Shown: positions 16,971-26,273, counted from the first letter of the stretch. The stretch: 34,516 bases of DNA from Candidatus Zixiibacteriota bacterium (GCA_024275255.1 JAJRZL010000020.1:1-34516); one strand, 5' to 3'. A program made the numbers and translations. The notes: generated from the letters alone by a model not told the origin.

Positions 16971-18401
16971 ATGGGCGAAGAAGAAAAACAAGAAATGCAG
17001 CCACAAGCTGCTGAATCTGTTGAAACAAAGCCAACAGCAGAAGCTGTTGAGAAGGTATCGGAGGAGGAATTTACCTCGATACTTGGTGATGTTTTCGGTG
17101 ATTTCAAAAAACTCGCAAGCTTGTTGCCGTCGTTCAAAACCACCGATGGTGACTTGGTGCGCGGGGTGGAATGGCTGGACCCGAAAAAGACTTTTCAGCG
17201 TAAGGAATTTCTGACCAAGAAAGACCATGCCAAGCAACGGAAGCTGTTGTCTGAGCGGTTGAAAATCTGGATGGAACAGTTGTCAAGCGCTGATAGTATT
17301 GATGACATTCGGAAAAATATCAATGAAATGGCTGCCAAGATGGAAGAGAATCTTGCGCAGAATATGAAAAAAGTTCACCGGGAGAGCCGTGAGCTCGAAG
17401 CAAATTACCGGGCAATTGACAAGTTCTTTGCCAATGCACAGGCGGAACCGGATGACAAGGTTAATGCCTGGTTCGCCAATATCAGTGCTGAAGAGCTGAT
17501 GAATCCCGATGATAGAGAAAAATTCGAACAGTTGGCAAAGGCTATTGCTGACGAATACCGCGAATGGGGTATCAAACGGTGCTATGCCATGTGTGTCGTA
17601 CCGGGATATCTCGGTAGTGTCGAGAATATCGATACCATAGCTCGTCAGATTGGCTTACCGAACAAAGTCCAGATATTGACCGATATGCCGGACTTTGAAT
17701 CGGTGGAAGAGATTATGGATATGCTGGAAGATCCCAGTTTCGATAGCCTTACCGGTTCGGATCCCTACAAGCAGTATGTTGCATTGTTTGCCAACTATAT
17801 TCAGGCTCGTGGCGCTAACGAGTATGAAGACGAGGACATGTGGATACCCCCGTCAGCGGCAGTTGCCGGTAAGATGTACCAGGGAGATGAATCCGTGGGG
17901 ATGCAACAGCCGATGGCAGGGTATAAGTATGGTAAGATCAACGATGCCAAGTACCTGCGATTCCGCGCCAACCAGCCGGATGCCAGCAAGATAAATGAAA
18001 AAGGCGTCAACCCGATGGTCAACTTTGAGGGTCAGGCAGTAGCCATGGGTGCGGCGACATTGTACAACAAAGAAACATTCAACGTGTACTCTATTCGCCG
18101 GACGTATGACTATGTCTATAAGACTCTCCGCAACTACCTGAACAAGCAGACCTTCAGTGTTATTGATCAGAAATTTATTGATACTCTTCGGAAGGATATC
18201 GACAAATTTATGAAAGCCATCAGTGGCGGTGATAATATCCTGCAGGATTACAAGGTTGAAATCTTTGCTGATGAAGAGATGCGGAAACGGCAGGAAATTG
18301 ATATTAAAGTGGCGTTGAATCCGAAATATCCGGCTCGCACATTTAATATCGAATTTGTTGCCTGGAATGAAGACAACCAGACAAATGTGAAAGACAAATA
18401 A
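16971..18401 (+). CDS. tssC: T6SS contractile sheath large subunit TssC (VipB)
   Basis: The 476 residues have a charged N-terminal arm (about 1-40) and then the TssC body. Typical stretches are DPYKQYVALFANY, MWIPPSAAVAGK, LRFRANQPDASKINEKGVNP and VYSIRRTYDYVYKTLRNYLN; the C-terminal beta strands are NPKYPARTFNIEFVAW. TssC forms the bulk of the sheath. The sequence style is nearer the Bacteroidetes T6SS-iii TssC than the proteobacterial one, by recollection of the families rather than by a search. The gene starts 17 bases after tssB, with AAGGTAGG as ribosome site. Confidence 0.93.
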   Translation: MGEEEKQEMQPQAAESVETKPTAEAVEKVSEEEFTSILGDVFGDFKKLASLLPSFKTTDGDLVRGVEWLDPKKTFQRKEFLTKKDHAKQRKLLSERLKIWMEQLSSADSIDDIRKNINEMAAKMEENLAQNMKKVHRESRELEANYRAIDKFFANAQAEPDDKVNAWFANISAEELMNPDDREKFEQLAKAIADEYREWGIKRCYAMCVVPGYLGSVENIDTIARQIGLPNKVQILTDMPDFESVEEIMDMLEDPSFDSLTGSDPYKQYVALFANYIQARGANEYEDEDMWIPPSAAVAGKMYQGDESVGMQQPMAGYKYGKINDAKYLRFRANQPDASKINEKGVNPMVNFEGQAVAMGAATLYNKETFNVYSIRRTYDYVYKTLRNYLNKQTFSVIDQKFIDTLRKDIDKFMKAISGGDNILQDYKVEIFADEEMRKRQEIDIKVALNPKYPARTFNIEFVAWNEDNQTNVKDK

Positions 18402-18442
18402 CCATTAAATGTTCAAGGTAACCTAAAACATAGGAGTTCGTG

Positions 18443-18853
18443 ATGGCACAAAGACCAATTTTGGAAATCGACGGTGTGGAGTATCCACATGTGTATGAAG
18501 TTTCTTACGAGATTTATACCGCCAAAGATGAAACCGGACGACCTACTGACAGAGCTCATTTTGGCACTATCAAAATCACCCTCGAATCTGACGAAGATGG
18601 TAATGTCGATATTGCCCGTTGGGCGATGGACACCAGTAAACCCAACTGGAAATCCGGAAAGGTGACATTCTTTAATAAGGATTCCGCTGTTATGAAAGAG
18701 CTGACCTGGACTGACGGATTTATTACCAAATTCGAGGAAGTAATCCCTCATGTGAAGAATCGTGCCGACGAGCAGATTTACCAGTATTTTGAAATTTCCG
18801 CTAACCAACTGACTGTTGGTGATGCAGAAATTACTAACTACTGGGAAAAATAA
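18443..18853 (+). CDS. hcp: T6SS tube protein Hcp/TssD, T6SS-iii-like form
   Basis: The 136-residue protein opens with an IDGVEY strand. It has the stretch DETGRPTDRAHFGTIKITLE, then GKVTFFNKDSAVMKELTW, and ends with FEISANQLTVGDAEITNYW. This pattern is that of the TssD family found in Bacteroidetes T6SS-iii, not of the common proteobacterial Hcp1. The protein forms hexameric rings stacked inside the sheath. The ATG at 18443 is preferred over a GTG at 18440, because AGGAG ends 6 bases before it. A strong hairpin follows the stop (18871-18898) and may raise hcp transcript levels relative to the rest of the operon. Confidence 0.9.
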   Translation: MAQRPILEIDGVEYPHVYEVSYEIYTAKDETGRPTDRAHFGTIKITLESDEDGNVDIARWAMDTSKPNWKSGKVTFFNKDSAVMKELTWTDGFITKFEEVIPHVKNRADEQIYQYFEISANQLTVGDAEITNYWEK

Positions 18854-18870
18854 GAAATACAAGATACAGT

Positions 18871-18898
18871 GGGTGGGGTATATGTGTATACCCTGCCC
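18871..18898 (+). promoter_or_regulatory. Strong intergenic hairpin between hcp and vgrG
   Basis: GGGTGGGGTATA (18871-18882) pairs with TATACCCTGCCC (18887-18898) over 12 base pairs, two of them G-U, with a TGTG tetraloop. It lies 17 bases after the hcp stop and is followed by a moderately T-rich run (18899-18915) but not a clean T-tract. It could partially terminate transcription or protect the hcp message from 3' decay. Both would increase Hcp over the spike and baseplate proteins. Confidence 0.65.
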
Positions 18899-18935
18899 AT
18901 GTTTATTGTGTTGAATATGGGAAACAGGAGCATGT

Positions 18936-20816
18936 ATGCCTGAGAAGAATTTTTCAGAACCCCCCGGTGAAGTTGCAAATGAACAGGATACTTCAACTGC
19001 TGCCATTGATAACGTTCACTTTCAAACACCAGCAGTGAGCAAAATTACTATCGATGGGGATGAAATCACCTATGACATTTCATCAATTACACTGGAACAG
19101 TCTATTAGTTCTCATCATGTATTGCAACTTCGTATTCGGCGGGTTGGTGTTGCGTCCGGGTCAGAAGAATTTGAAGACCATTCAAGATATACCGGTTTTC
19201 TCGGCAAACCTATTTCACTGGAAATAAAGCCGGAAGGTGAAATAGTAAGCTCAAGCGCGCGACTTCAATTTATCGGATTGGTGACGGAAGTCAGGCTGGA
19301 AAGTACCATTGACGGTATCAATACCGTGCTCCTGAAAGCCCATAGCCCGACTATTGCCCTGGATTCTCTGAAAAAAAGAAAACGGTTTTCTGTTGAGCAG
19401 AATTGTGATGATATTGTCGGTTCTATTCTTTCCAACTACGATATTACTGTCGGGAATCTTGATAGGGTACCGGTAAGTTTTGAGTCCGGCACTATCAACT
19501 CCGAAGTTAATGCTATTGTACAATTTAACGAAACCGATTATGCGTTCATTCGTCGCCTGGCATCGGAACATGGCTTATTTGCTTTCTATGACGGTACTGC
19601 GTTTAACGTGGAGAAAGCAAGAAGCAATAATACCCAGGACTTGGAATGGCGGATAACACTCGGGGCGTTTTCTCTCGGGATGGGGACAGGTCCGTTGAAA
19701 TATACCGCAAAGGTGTGGGATCCGAAGAAAAAAGAGGCAGTGGAATGTGAATCCGACCGGTCACAGTTGCGTTCGGCATTGACAAACCTGTCACAAACGG
19801 TACTCGATGGTTCAGAAAAGATATACAAGACAAAGGGTGTTTCTTTATCTCCGAAACACACTGTTCAGGCAAATGCCGACAAAGTGGTGACTCGTGAAAC
19901 CGAGAGCGCCGTCAGCAGATTGATGATGTGCGATGGTATCTCGATTGTCCCGGCGTTGCAGGTTGGTTCCAGTATTAAAATTTCCGGGATGGGTGATATT
20001 GACGGGGAGTACTGGATTAGAAAAATTGTCCATTCCCTGAATGACAGCGGACAGTATCATAATCGTTTTGTATGCTCGCCGTTGGAGCTGTCGTTTCCCA
20101 GCCTGTTAGGTGAGAAACAACCGTATTTCCATTTGCAAACGGGAGTGGTGACCGACAATAACGACCCTGAAGGGATAGGCAGGGTCAAGGTTCGGCTGTC
20201 ATGGAATTCATCCAACGAGGAAACCGAGTTTATTCGGGTATTGACTCCAGATGGTGGGGGTGAACGGGGTTGGTTTATGCTGCCTGAGGTTGGTGACGAG
20301 GTTCTGGTTGGATATGAACGCGGCAATCCTGATGTGCCGGTTGTTCTCGGTTGCTTATATAATGGTATGGATAAACCGCCGATGTCCTCCTCCGATGTCC
20401 TTGGGGATGGTGTGGAAACCAAGTTGTTCCGTACCCGTAGCGGGAATGAAATTATCTTTTATGATAAGGGTGGTTCGGAAAAAATCACTATCTCCCAAAA
20501 AGACGGAAAGAATGTTATTGTCCTTGATATGAGCGGACCTTCCATCACTATTACATCCGATGGCGATATCAGCATGAAAGCAGCGAATATCAGCCTGGAA
20601 TCAACCTCCGGTGATATAACGATGAAAGCGGGTAACAAGATTGTAGCCGAATCGACTGCAGATATGCAGTTGAAAGCGGGTGGTAATTTTAAGAGCGAAG
20701 GCAGCATGAATTATGAAGCGAAGGGGGGTATAGGTTTTAAGGCATCCGGAACTCAGGCGAACCTTGAAGGCAGCGCAATGACAACAATTAAAGGCGCTAT
20801 TGTGAAAATAAATTAG
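18936..20816 (+). CDS. vgrG: T6SS spike protein VgrG (TssI)
   Basis: The 626-residue protein has the full VgrG plan. Gp27-like domains occupy about 30-390. An OB-fold gp5-like domain lies at about 398-475 (IGRVKVRLSW, RGWFMLPEVGDEVLVGYERGNPD). A needle of short beta-helix repeats runs from about 540 to the end (ISMKAANISLES, DITMKAG and similar). It trimerises at the front of the Hcp tube and carries PAAR and effectors. The protein stops soon after the needle, so it carries no fused effector domain; cargo must come through PAAR and adaptors. The ATG at 18936 follows AGGAG by 5 bases. An ATG 4 bases earlier opens only a three-codon frame. Confidence 0.95.
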   Translation: MPEKNFSEPPGEVANEQDTSTAAIDNVHFQTPAVSKITIDGDEITYDISSITLEQSISSHHVLQLRIRRVGVASGSEEFEDHSRYTGFLGKPISLEIKPEGEIVSSSARLQFIGLVTEVRLESTIDGINTVLLKAHSPTIALDSLKKRKRFSVEQNCDDIVGSILSNYDITVGNLDRVPVSFESGTINSEVNAIVQFNETDYAFIRRLASEHGLFAFYDGTAFNVEKARSNNTQDLEWRITLGAFSLGMGTGPLKYTAKVWDPKKKEAVECESDRSQLRSALTNLSQTVLDGSEKIYKTKGVSLSPKHTVQANADKVVTRETESAVSRLMMCDGISIVPALQVGSSIKISGMGDIDGEYWIRKIVHSLNDSGQYHNRFVCSPLELSFPSLLGEKQPYFHLQTGVVTDNNDPEGIGRVKVRLSWNSSNEETEFIRVLTPDGGGERGWFMLPEVGDEVLVGYERGNPDVPVVLGCLYNGMDKPPMSSSDVLGDGVETKLFRTRSGNEIIFYDKGGSEKITISQKDGKNVIVLDMSGPSITITSDGDISMKAANISLESTSGDITMKAGNKIVAESTADMQLKAGGNFKSEGSMNYEAKGGIGFKASGTQANLEGSAMTTIKGAIVKIN

Positions 20817-20824
20817 GCGATTGC

Positions 20825-21199
20825 ATGGACTATCTTGCGTTACCACTGGTACTCAGGGAAGGGTACCTTTCTCGAACTTCCCTTGAAGAATCTATTACTT
20901 TTTCTATCGGGTTGATATTTAGTACCCGGATGGGGATGATGCCCTTTGCCCCGGAATATGGTTGCGCACTTTGGGAGCGGGAATATTCTGATTTGCTTAC
21001 TGCCAATAAAGCAGATATCCGAGCCAGTCTTCGCAATGCTATTGATTTATTTGAGAAGCGATTATATAACGTTTCCGTTTCTTTTACCAGCGTTGCCAAC
21101 CATGCTTCTCATCCCCTCGGTATGATGGTGCGGGTCCGGGGAAACTATCGTGAAGATGGCGAAGAAAAAAGATATGAATCCAATTTTTTGGTAGGATGA
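20825..21199 (+). CDS. tssE: T6SS baseplate protein TssE (gp25-like)
   Basis: The 124-residue protein has the gp25/lysozyme-like baseplate fold pattern: SLEESITFSIGLIFSTRMGMMPFAPEYG corresponds to the family's S-x-x-x-x-I-x-x-(L/I)-x-x-T-R-x-G-x-x-x-x-x-P-x-(F/Y)-G segment, here at about 20-48. A helix (ANKADIRASLRNAIDLFE) and beta strands follow. TssE nucleates the sheath at the baseplate. The gene starts 8 bases after vgrG and is followed by tssF, the usual baseplate order. Confidence 0.87.
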   Translation: MDYLALPLVLREGYLSRTSLEESITFSIGLIFSTRMGMMPFAPEYGCALWEREYSDLLTANKADIRASLRNAIDLFEKRLYNVSVSFTSVANHASHPLGMMVRVRGNYREDGEEKRYESNFLVG

Positions 21200-21224
21200 A
21201 GAAATTGTTTCAGGAAACAGGAAT

Positions 21225-22895
21225 ATGAGCAAGTCATTCTCTCGAACAAAGCAGCAGATTTTTCAGGACCTCTACCGGGAACTTCGTACCTATAACCCCG
21301 ACACCCCGGAAGCCCCGGAACGGCTGGACCCGATACTTCGTATTCTCCTGCAAATGTATGCGCACCAGTTGGAGCGAATTGATAAACGTCTGGATATGAC
21401 GTGGGATATTGCCACCTCATCACTTATCAAGTCCGTCTGTCCGGAACGGGGTCACTGGCCCATTCCGGCATATACGGTTATGCGTTGTAAACCGGTTGAC
21501 CCGATGGTAGAGGTAGACAGGCATACCCAATTTTACTACAAAGAGAAACGTGAAGGCGGCAAAACCTTCTTTTTCTCTCCATTGGCGGAGACGAAACTGC
21601 TTGCCGCCGAAGTGAAATATCTATTGTTGCGAAATGATACGGTCATTATTGATATTCTGCACCGGGAAGGAAAAGAGATTACACGTAATACCATCCCTGC
21701 CGTTTCATCATCTTCTGATAAGTGGCAGCTTTATGTGGCGGTTGATTATACCGGACCGGCTTCCGGGTTGACTGATGCTGTTATATTCTTACAGGCGAAT
21801 CCCGATGTGCTCGGTCAGTTGTACTGGGCATACTGGTATCCGGGTGCGCTTGATGGTACGTTTTATCGCGATTCCTGTTTTTGTCCCGGAACAAGCGGTT
21901 CGATTGATGATATACTTCGCGATAATGAGAGTGAGAATGACTGGGGGAGTTTGCGACGCAGTGTTGATATCTTTACATCTTTAGCACATAATTTTGTTCG
22001 GTTACCGGCTGAGTTCACCGGCACATGGGAACCGGGACCGATAGAACCGTCACTGGAACAGCAATGCACCATAAACGGGATTGACACTCCCGCCAGCGGC
22101 GAACACCTGTACTGGATACGACTGGATTTACCCAAGGGGGGATCCAAGGCTACCCTGTTGACAGAACCGGTGAGACTGTTTTTTGACAGTTTTATTGTAA
22201 CCAATAAAAACGAGTTGACCCTGTTCAAACATACCGGCGGAAACAGGCTGATTGAAATTGAAATACCGGAGCACATAGACTCCATTCTTGAGATAGTGTC
22301 GGTGGTCGATTCCAACGGACGTGATTATCGTGCCCTTGATGATTTTCATCCCGACCCGGAACTGGGGACTTATTCGTTTGAAGAACGGGGTGACCATCTT
22401 GTTTTGTGGTTCGATTTTTCATCCTATATAGAAGCTCCCCCGGACTCGATAACTGTAATGTACGCAGTCACTGCCGGAGTCAGCGCCAATGGTATTGAAG
22501 CCGGTAAAATTCGTGATTTATATGAAAATCATCCCGGAATAGAATCAGCGGAAAATATTATTGCGACAACGGGAGCAATCCCGGCAAAGACACAAAAACA
22601 AATACTGACCGAAGCCTCCACTCGTCTTCGTCAACGGGATAGAGCGATGACCTTCGATGACATTGCCAGTTGGACGATGACCTTTGACCCCCGTATTAAA
22701 AAGGTAGTATGCTCCAATGGTATTGAGCGTATAGAAAAAGGGGTCAGGAGGTGTGTGGTGGTGCAACTTTCCATTGATACCGAAGAGTTCTTCAGCGAAG
22801 ATGAAATCGACCTGTTGAAAAAACGCCTGAGTAGTTTTTTGAAAGCCCGTTCGGTGGTTAATACGCAATATACAATTGAAGTGGTGACAGTATGA
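21225..22895 (+). CDS. tssF: T6SS baseplate protein TssF
   Basis: The 556-residue protein matches TssF by position between tssE and tssG, by size, and by the N-terminal helical region (about 1-65) leading into SSLIKSVCPERGHWPIPAYTVMRCKP, which corresponds to the family's conserved R-x-L-x-P-x-x-x-x-P-x-P segment. A beta-rich centre and a C-terminal gpJ-like domain (about 440-556, ending in NTQYTIEVVTV) follow. TssF forms the wedge of the baseplate with TssG, TssE and TssK. AGGAA precedes the ATG. The stop overlaps the start of tssG by 4 bases (ATGA), so the wedge proteins are translationally coupled. Confidence 0.87.
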   Translation: MSKSFSRTKQQIFQDLYRELRTYNPDTPEAPERLDPILRILLQMYAHQLERIDKRLDMTWDIATSSLIKSVCPERGHWPIPAYTVMRCKPVDPMVEVDRHTQFYYKEKREGGKTFFFSPLAETKLLAAEVKYLLLRNDTVIIDILHREGKEITRNTIPAVSSSSDKWQLYVAVDYTGPASGLTDAVIFLQANPDVLGQLYWAYWYPGALDGTFYRDSCFCPGTSGSIDDILRDNESENDWGSLRRSVDIFTSLAHNFVRLPAEFTGTWEPGPIEPSLEQQCTINGIDTPASGEHLYWIRLDLPKGGSKATLLTEPVRLFFDSFIVTNKNELTLFKHTGGNRLIEIEIPEHIDSILEIVSVVDSNGRDYRALDDFHPDPELGTYSFEERGDHLVLWFDFSSYIEAPPDSITVMYAVTAGVSANGIEAGKIRDLYENHPGIESAENIIATTGAIPAKTQKQILTEASTRLRQRDRAMTFDDIASWTMTFDPRIKKVVCSNGIERIEKGVRRCVVVQLSIDTEEFFSEDEIDLLKKRLSSFLKARSVVNTQYTIEVVTV

Positions 22896-23806
22896 ATTCC
22901 ACACAACCGATAATGCCCGACCTGTGTAATCGTCGTTTTCCATTTCATTATGCGACGGCGCTCATGCTGTTGAAATCACTCGGGGTCGATATCAGCCGTA
23001 TTCATCTGAAAGCTGTCGGGGAATATGAGAATTATAAAGGAGAAATTAGAACCCAGCAGCCCGAACCGGGAACTCCGCTTACCGAAAGAACGGAAATAAG
23101 CCTTGAGGTTGGTTTTCAAAGTGCGGTTGACTATATGCCATACCAGTTTTTTTATGGTATTGACACCCGTCATGCTCATGGGCGCAAGTGGGAGGATGAC
23201 GCTCGTTGCTTGATGGCTCCTTTTGATGGTGCGGTGCTCCGCTGGACGGCTGATGCCGGATATGAAACCCTCAAGTTTACACTCTCGGCAATTGAAGAAA
23301 ATCATATTATCCGTTTATTACACCAGTTTGGGTTTGATGCGAAAAAATATGTGGACAATACTAGGGAGCTGATATTCTGGACAACCGTATTGCCGACATA
23401 TCATGAATGGGCGGGCAATCCGGAAAAAGTAAGTATTATTTTGAAGTATATTTTTGACTACACCTTTGAAATAGTTGAGAATATTCCTTCCACTCATGAG
23501 ATTCCGTCAGCATTGCGTTCTTCGCTTGGCAAATCCTGGCATCGGCTGGGTTCGGAACTGGTGCTGGGGAAAAGCTTTACCGATTTGGATTCATGCTATG
23601 AAGTGGTCGTTTGTGATGTGTCTTCACAGGATTGTGTCGAGTGGTTGCCGGGAAAATCAAAACGGGTAAAATTGGAACGTCTTCTTGAGCTTTGTATGCC
23701 CGGTAATTTGGAATATAAAATACGAATACAGGTTTCACAGCAGAACACAACACTCGGATATGATGCTGCCCAGGCGTATCTTGGAGTAGCGACATATATA
23801 ACATAG
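22892..23806 (+). CDS. tssG: T6SS baseplate protein TssG with PASTA-like N-terminal segment
   Basis: The 304-residue protein is TssG by position, overlap with tssF and C-terminal sequence. LGSELVLGKSF, a VVVCDVS strand, WLPG and LGVATYIT match the family's LG-x-x-x-xLG, flPG and terminal LG-x-x-T/W elements. The N-terminal part differs from usual TssG: about residues 20-74 read like a PASTA domain, with GEIRTQQPEPGTPLTERTEI followed by SLEVG, the same G-x-I/V-x-x-Q-x-P-x-PGT-x-L pattern. PASTA domains normally bind peptidoglycan or muropeptides outside the cell, while TssG is cytoplasmic. A role in protein contacts is therefore more likely, or the resemblance may be convergence. Confidence 0.85.
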   Translation: MNSTQPIMPDLCNRRFPFHYATALMLLKSLGVDISRIHLKAVGEYENYKGEIRTQQPEPGTPLTERTEISLEVGFQSAVDYMPYQFFYGIDTRHAHGRKWEDDARCLMAPFDGAVLRWTADAGYETLKFTLSAIEENHIIRLLHQFGFDAKKYVDNTRELIFWTTVLPTYHEWAGNPEKVSIILKYIFDYTFEIVENIPSTHEIPSALRSSLGKSWHRLGSELVLGKSFTDLDSCYEVVVCDVSSQDCVEWLPGKSKRVKLERLLELCMPGNLEYKIRIQVSQQNTTLGYDAAQAYLGVATYIT

Positions 23807-23830
23807 AGAAAGACAGGAATGGTGTTAATC

Positions 23831-23859
23831 TTGACAAGCAGGAAAGCAGGTCATACATT
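23831..23859 (+). promoter_or_regulatory. Possible internal promoter before tssK
   Basis: In the 79-base gap between tssG and tssK, TTGACA (23831-23836, perfect -35) is 17 bases from TACATT (23854-23859, four of six -10 positions). It could drive tssK and the membrane-complex genes independently. The evidence is pattern only. Confidence 0.35.
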
Positions 23860-23885
23860 CGAACCACATTTGCTGAGGCAATATA

Positions 23886-25331
23886 ATGGGCAATTTTAAC
23901 TTATATTCGGTTAACTGGCAGGATGGGATGCTTATTACCCAGCAGCATCTCAAGGATCAGGAACGATACTTCGAAGAGCTGGTGCGTTGGTCAACCCTTG
24001 ATTTACGCGACCGGTACGGTTTGGTACGTAAATCCGATTCTGAGGATGTCCTGAGCATGAGTTATCTCATCTCCGGTAATAAGCTGCATGTTGAAATCAC
24101 AAAATGCCAGGCACTTACTCCCGATGGTCATATCATCGCCATTAATGAATCGAACCAAAATATGATTACCGGTGATATTACCGTTGGTGATGAACCTATC
24201 CCGGTTTTTATCGGTGTCAACCCGACAACTAAAAAACAAGTAGGCAATCCTGATGCCCGTGAAGATGTTCCGCGGATTCCGTACCTGGTGCATGAATATA
24301 CTCTTGCCCTTGGTGAACCGCCGAACTTGCCGGAAGCGATGTATGTGCCGGTGGCGCGGTTTTCCGTAACCGGGGGAGAGGTAACATTAGATGAATCCTA
24401 TTACCCACCCTGTCAGACCATTACTGCCCATGATAAGCTTGCAGAAAAAGCCCGGAATTACCGCAACCGCCTGGAAAGCCTGCTTGCATTAACATCGCGG
24501 GCATACCTGGCGCTGGCTGCCGGGGGAGCGATGGCGAGTGAGCGGACCGAGTTGCAGACAGCCTTTCGTGATACGGTGTATAATTTCGGATACCATCTTG
24601 CCGGGACCCTTGATGAATTTCTTGTCACCCGCAATGCCATGCATCCTTTGCAACTGGTGACATTTTTCAAAAAACTGTTTCGGGTGTTCTCAATCCTGTT
24701 GAATTTCCATCCCGGGTTAAAAGACTACCTGAACGAAAAATATTTTACCCGGGAAGCTAATTCCAATGTCGGGAGTTTTCTGTCGGCGATTGATAATTTT
24801 CTCCTGAGTGACTATGACCACCGCAACATTACTGAGCACATCCGGTTTATTGATGAACTGTATCAGGTGGTCCATGGGTTATTTGCCTTTATGACCCAGG
24901 TTGAGAAAGACCAGCTCGGGCATCAGGCGGTAGCAACAGAAACAGTGACATACCAGGGGAAAACCTATCGAATGGTGGAATACTCCGGTTATAAGGTCGA
25001 GGAGTCCGGCGGGTTGTGTTACCTGATGGTAAGTATTCCCACATCGCAGCCGATTTCAGATATGGTGATACTGCTGAACAAAGAATTATTTACCGTTGCC
25101 GAATGGAACTCCATGCAGGTACGGTTGGGTTTGAATGAAGCGCGGGGGCTTGGTGAAACCGATCCGGTGAATGTTGATACGGTAACATTCGGAAATAAAG
25201 TGGCGATGCGCGCCCAGGACATGGTGAAGTCATCATCGGTGAACCAGGTAAATTTGATATTCCGGGGAATGCCCGATACGAGCAAGTTTGAAGGATTAGG
25301 GAAATCGGACCTGATTGTCTATACAATATAA
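23886..25331 (+). CDS. tssK: T6SS baseplate-membrane connector TssK
   Basis: The 481-residue protein opens with the TssK signature VNWQDGMLITQQHLKDQERY (about 9-28), equivalent to the family's W-x-EGM-x-x-xPQHFQxQ. It then has the typical head and shoulder regions; the C-terminal portion includes YKVEESGGLCYLMVSIP. TssK trimers link the baseplate to the membrane complex. The length is normal. The GAGG before the ATG is a suitable ribosome site. It is separated by 79 bases from tssG, the largest gap in the core operon after the hcp-vgrG gap. Confidence 0.92.
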   Translation: MGNFNLYSVNWQDGMLITQQHLKDQERYFEELVRWSTLDLRDRYGLVRKSDSEDVLSMSYLISGNKLHVEITKCQALTPDGHIIAINESNQNMITGDITVGDEPIPVFIGVNPTTKKQVGNPDAREDVPRIPYLVHEYTLALGEPPNLPEAMYVPVARFSVTGGEVTLDESYYPPCQTITAHDKLAEKARNYRNRLESLLALTSRAYLALAAGGAMASERTELQTAFRDTVYNFGYHLAGTLDEFLVTRNAMHPLQLVTFFKKLFRVFSILLNFHPGLKDYLNEKYFTREANSNVGSFLSAIDNFLLSDYDHRNITEHIRFIDELYQVVHGLFAFMTQVEKDQLGHQAVATETVTYQGKTYRMVEYSGYKVEESGGLCYLMVSIPTSQPISDMVILLNKELFTVAEWNSMQVRLGLNEARGLGETDPVNVDTVTFGNKVAMRAQDMVKSSSVNQVNLIFRGMPDTSKFEGLGKSDLIVYTI

Positions 25332-25349
25332 AGGAATATGGCGAGATAG

Positions 25350-26273
25350 ATGGAAATAAAAACATACATCGATGATTTGTTCCGGTACCTGCAAACGTAT
25401 GAAGACAGGTATGCCGAGTTCAAGGTGGAAGCGTTTATCCAGACCTATAACGGCATCCGAACGGTTTTTCAGACATTGCGGGAACAACGTGATCAGGCGG
25501 TAGAAGTTGACTATACGTTCCTTGATGCTATCAAGCTGGCTCCCCTTACCAGCTCCGATTTACGCCAGTTGACGGTTCAGGTGCTTATCAGTTTCTTTGA
25601 GTCGGAAGCTGACATTGACGGGCGATCGAACCAGGCATATACCTATTGCCGGGGATTACGACCCGTAAAACAGGATGTCCCGTACTTCGAGGAACATTTA
25701 TTGCCGACCTTGTTCCGTGAAGGAGCGTTTCATAATAATTTTGAGCTTCATTCCTTTATGCTTGAAGAGATGAGCCAGTTTCTCAACAGGTTTGGTCGAC
25801 CCCTGAAAAGCTCAATCACTCCCGAAGAGTTCGGTTCATATTCCGATGGGATGAAATTCCTTGTTTTGTGCCGTCGTCGTTTGCAGTTGGGTGATGGGTT
25901 ACTCACCGACAGGGCTTCGCTTGAGTATGATCTCCAGCGTCTGGGAACGTTGTCAAAGCTGGGACAGAAACACAAGCTCTTTGAGGCATATTTAACAAAG
26001 TGGAACTACCTGCAAAGAGTAACGTTTCTTTCAAAAATAAAAGCGGTCCTGACAGAACTACTCGGCAAAGCAAAAGGGTTCTTCTCCAGTTACCGGTATA
26101 CACGATTGGTGTTCAGTCAGCGGCGTCCGGCTTTCTTTAAGTATGGATTGTTTATCATCTTCTGGATAGTATTGGCATTACTGGTGCCGCGCTGGTGGCA
26201 AAGTTATGAAGATGGCAAATTAAAACAGATGAATGAACGTGTAGAAAATATACGAAAACATGCCGGCAGATAG
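25350..26273 (+). CDS. Tail-anchored protein in the TssL position
   Basis: The 307-residue protein has a long soluble, mostly helical N-terminal part (about 1-260), one hydrophobic segment close to the C-terminus (about 264-285, with FIIFWIVLALLVP) and a charged tail of about 20 residues. This is the topology and approximate size of TssL/DotU, whose cytoplasmic hook is tethered by a C-terminal span. It sits between tssK and the GTPase gene, where tssL usually lies. However, the normal DotU core motif (YALCA-x-x-DE) is not visible; a YTYCRGL stretch near residue 97 might be its remnant. It may be a very divergent TssL or an unrelated replacement. It starts 18 bases after tssK. Confidence 0.6.
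   Translation: MEIKTYIDDLFRYLQTYEDRYAEFKVEAFIQTYNGIRTVFQTLREQRDQAVEVDYTFLDAIKLAPLTSSDLRQLTVQVLISFFESEADIDGRSNQAYTYCRGLRPVKQDVPYFEEHLLPTLFREGAFHNNFELHSFMLEEMSQFLNRFGRPLKSSITPEEFGSYSDGMKFLVLCRRRLQLGDGLLTDRASLEYDLQRLGTLSKLGQKHKLFEAYLTKWNYLQRVTFLSKIKAVLTELLGKAKGFFSSYRYTRLVFSQRRPAFFKYGLFIIFWIVLALLVPRWWQSYEDGKLKQMNERVENIRKHAGR

Noticed and set aside
18932-18943. Three-codon open frame (ATG TAT GCC stop) overlapping the vgrG start
   Set aside because: The ribosome site is only 1 base from this ATG; it is more likely a chance overlap than a regulatory upstream frame.
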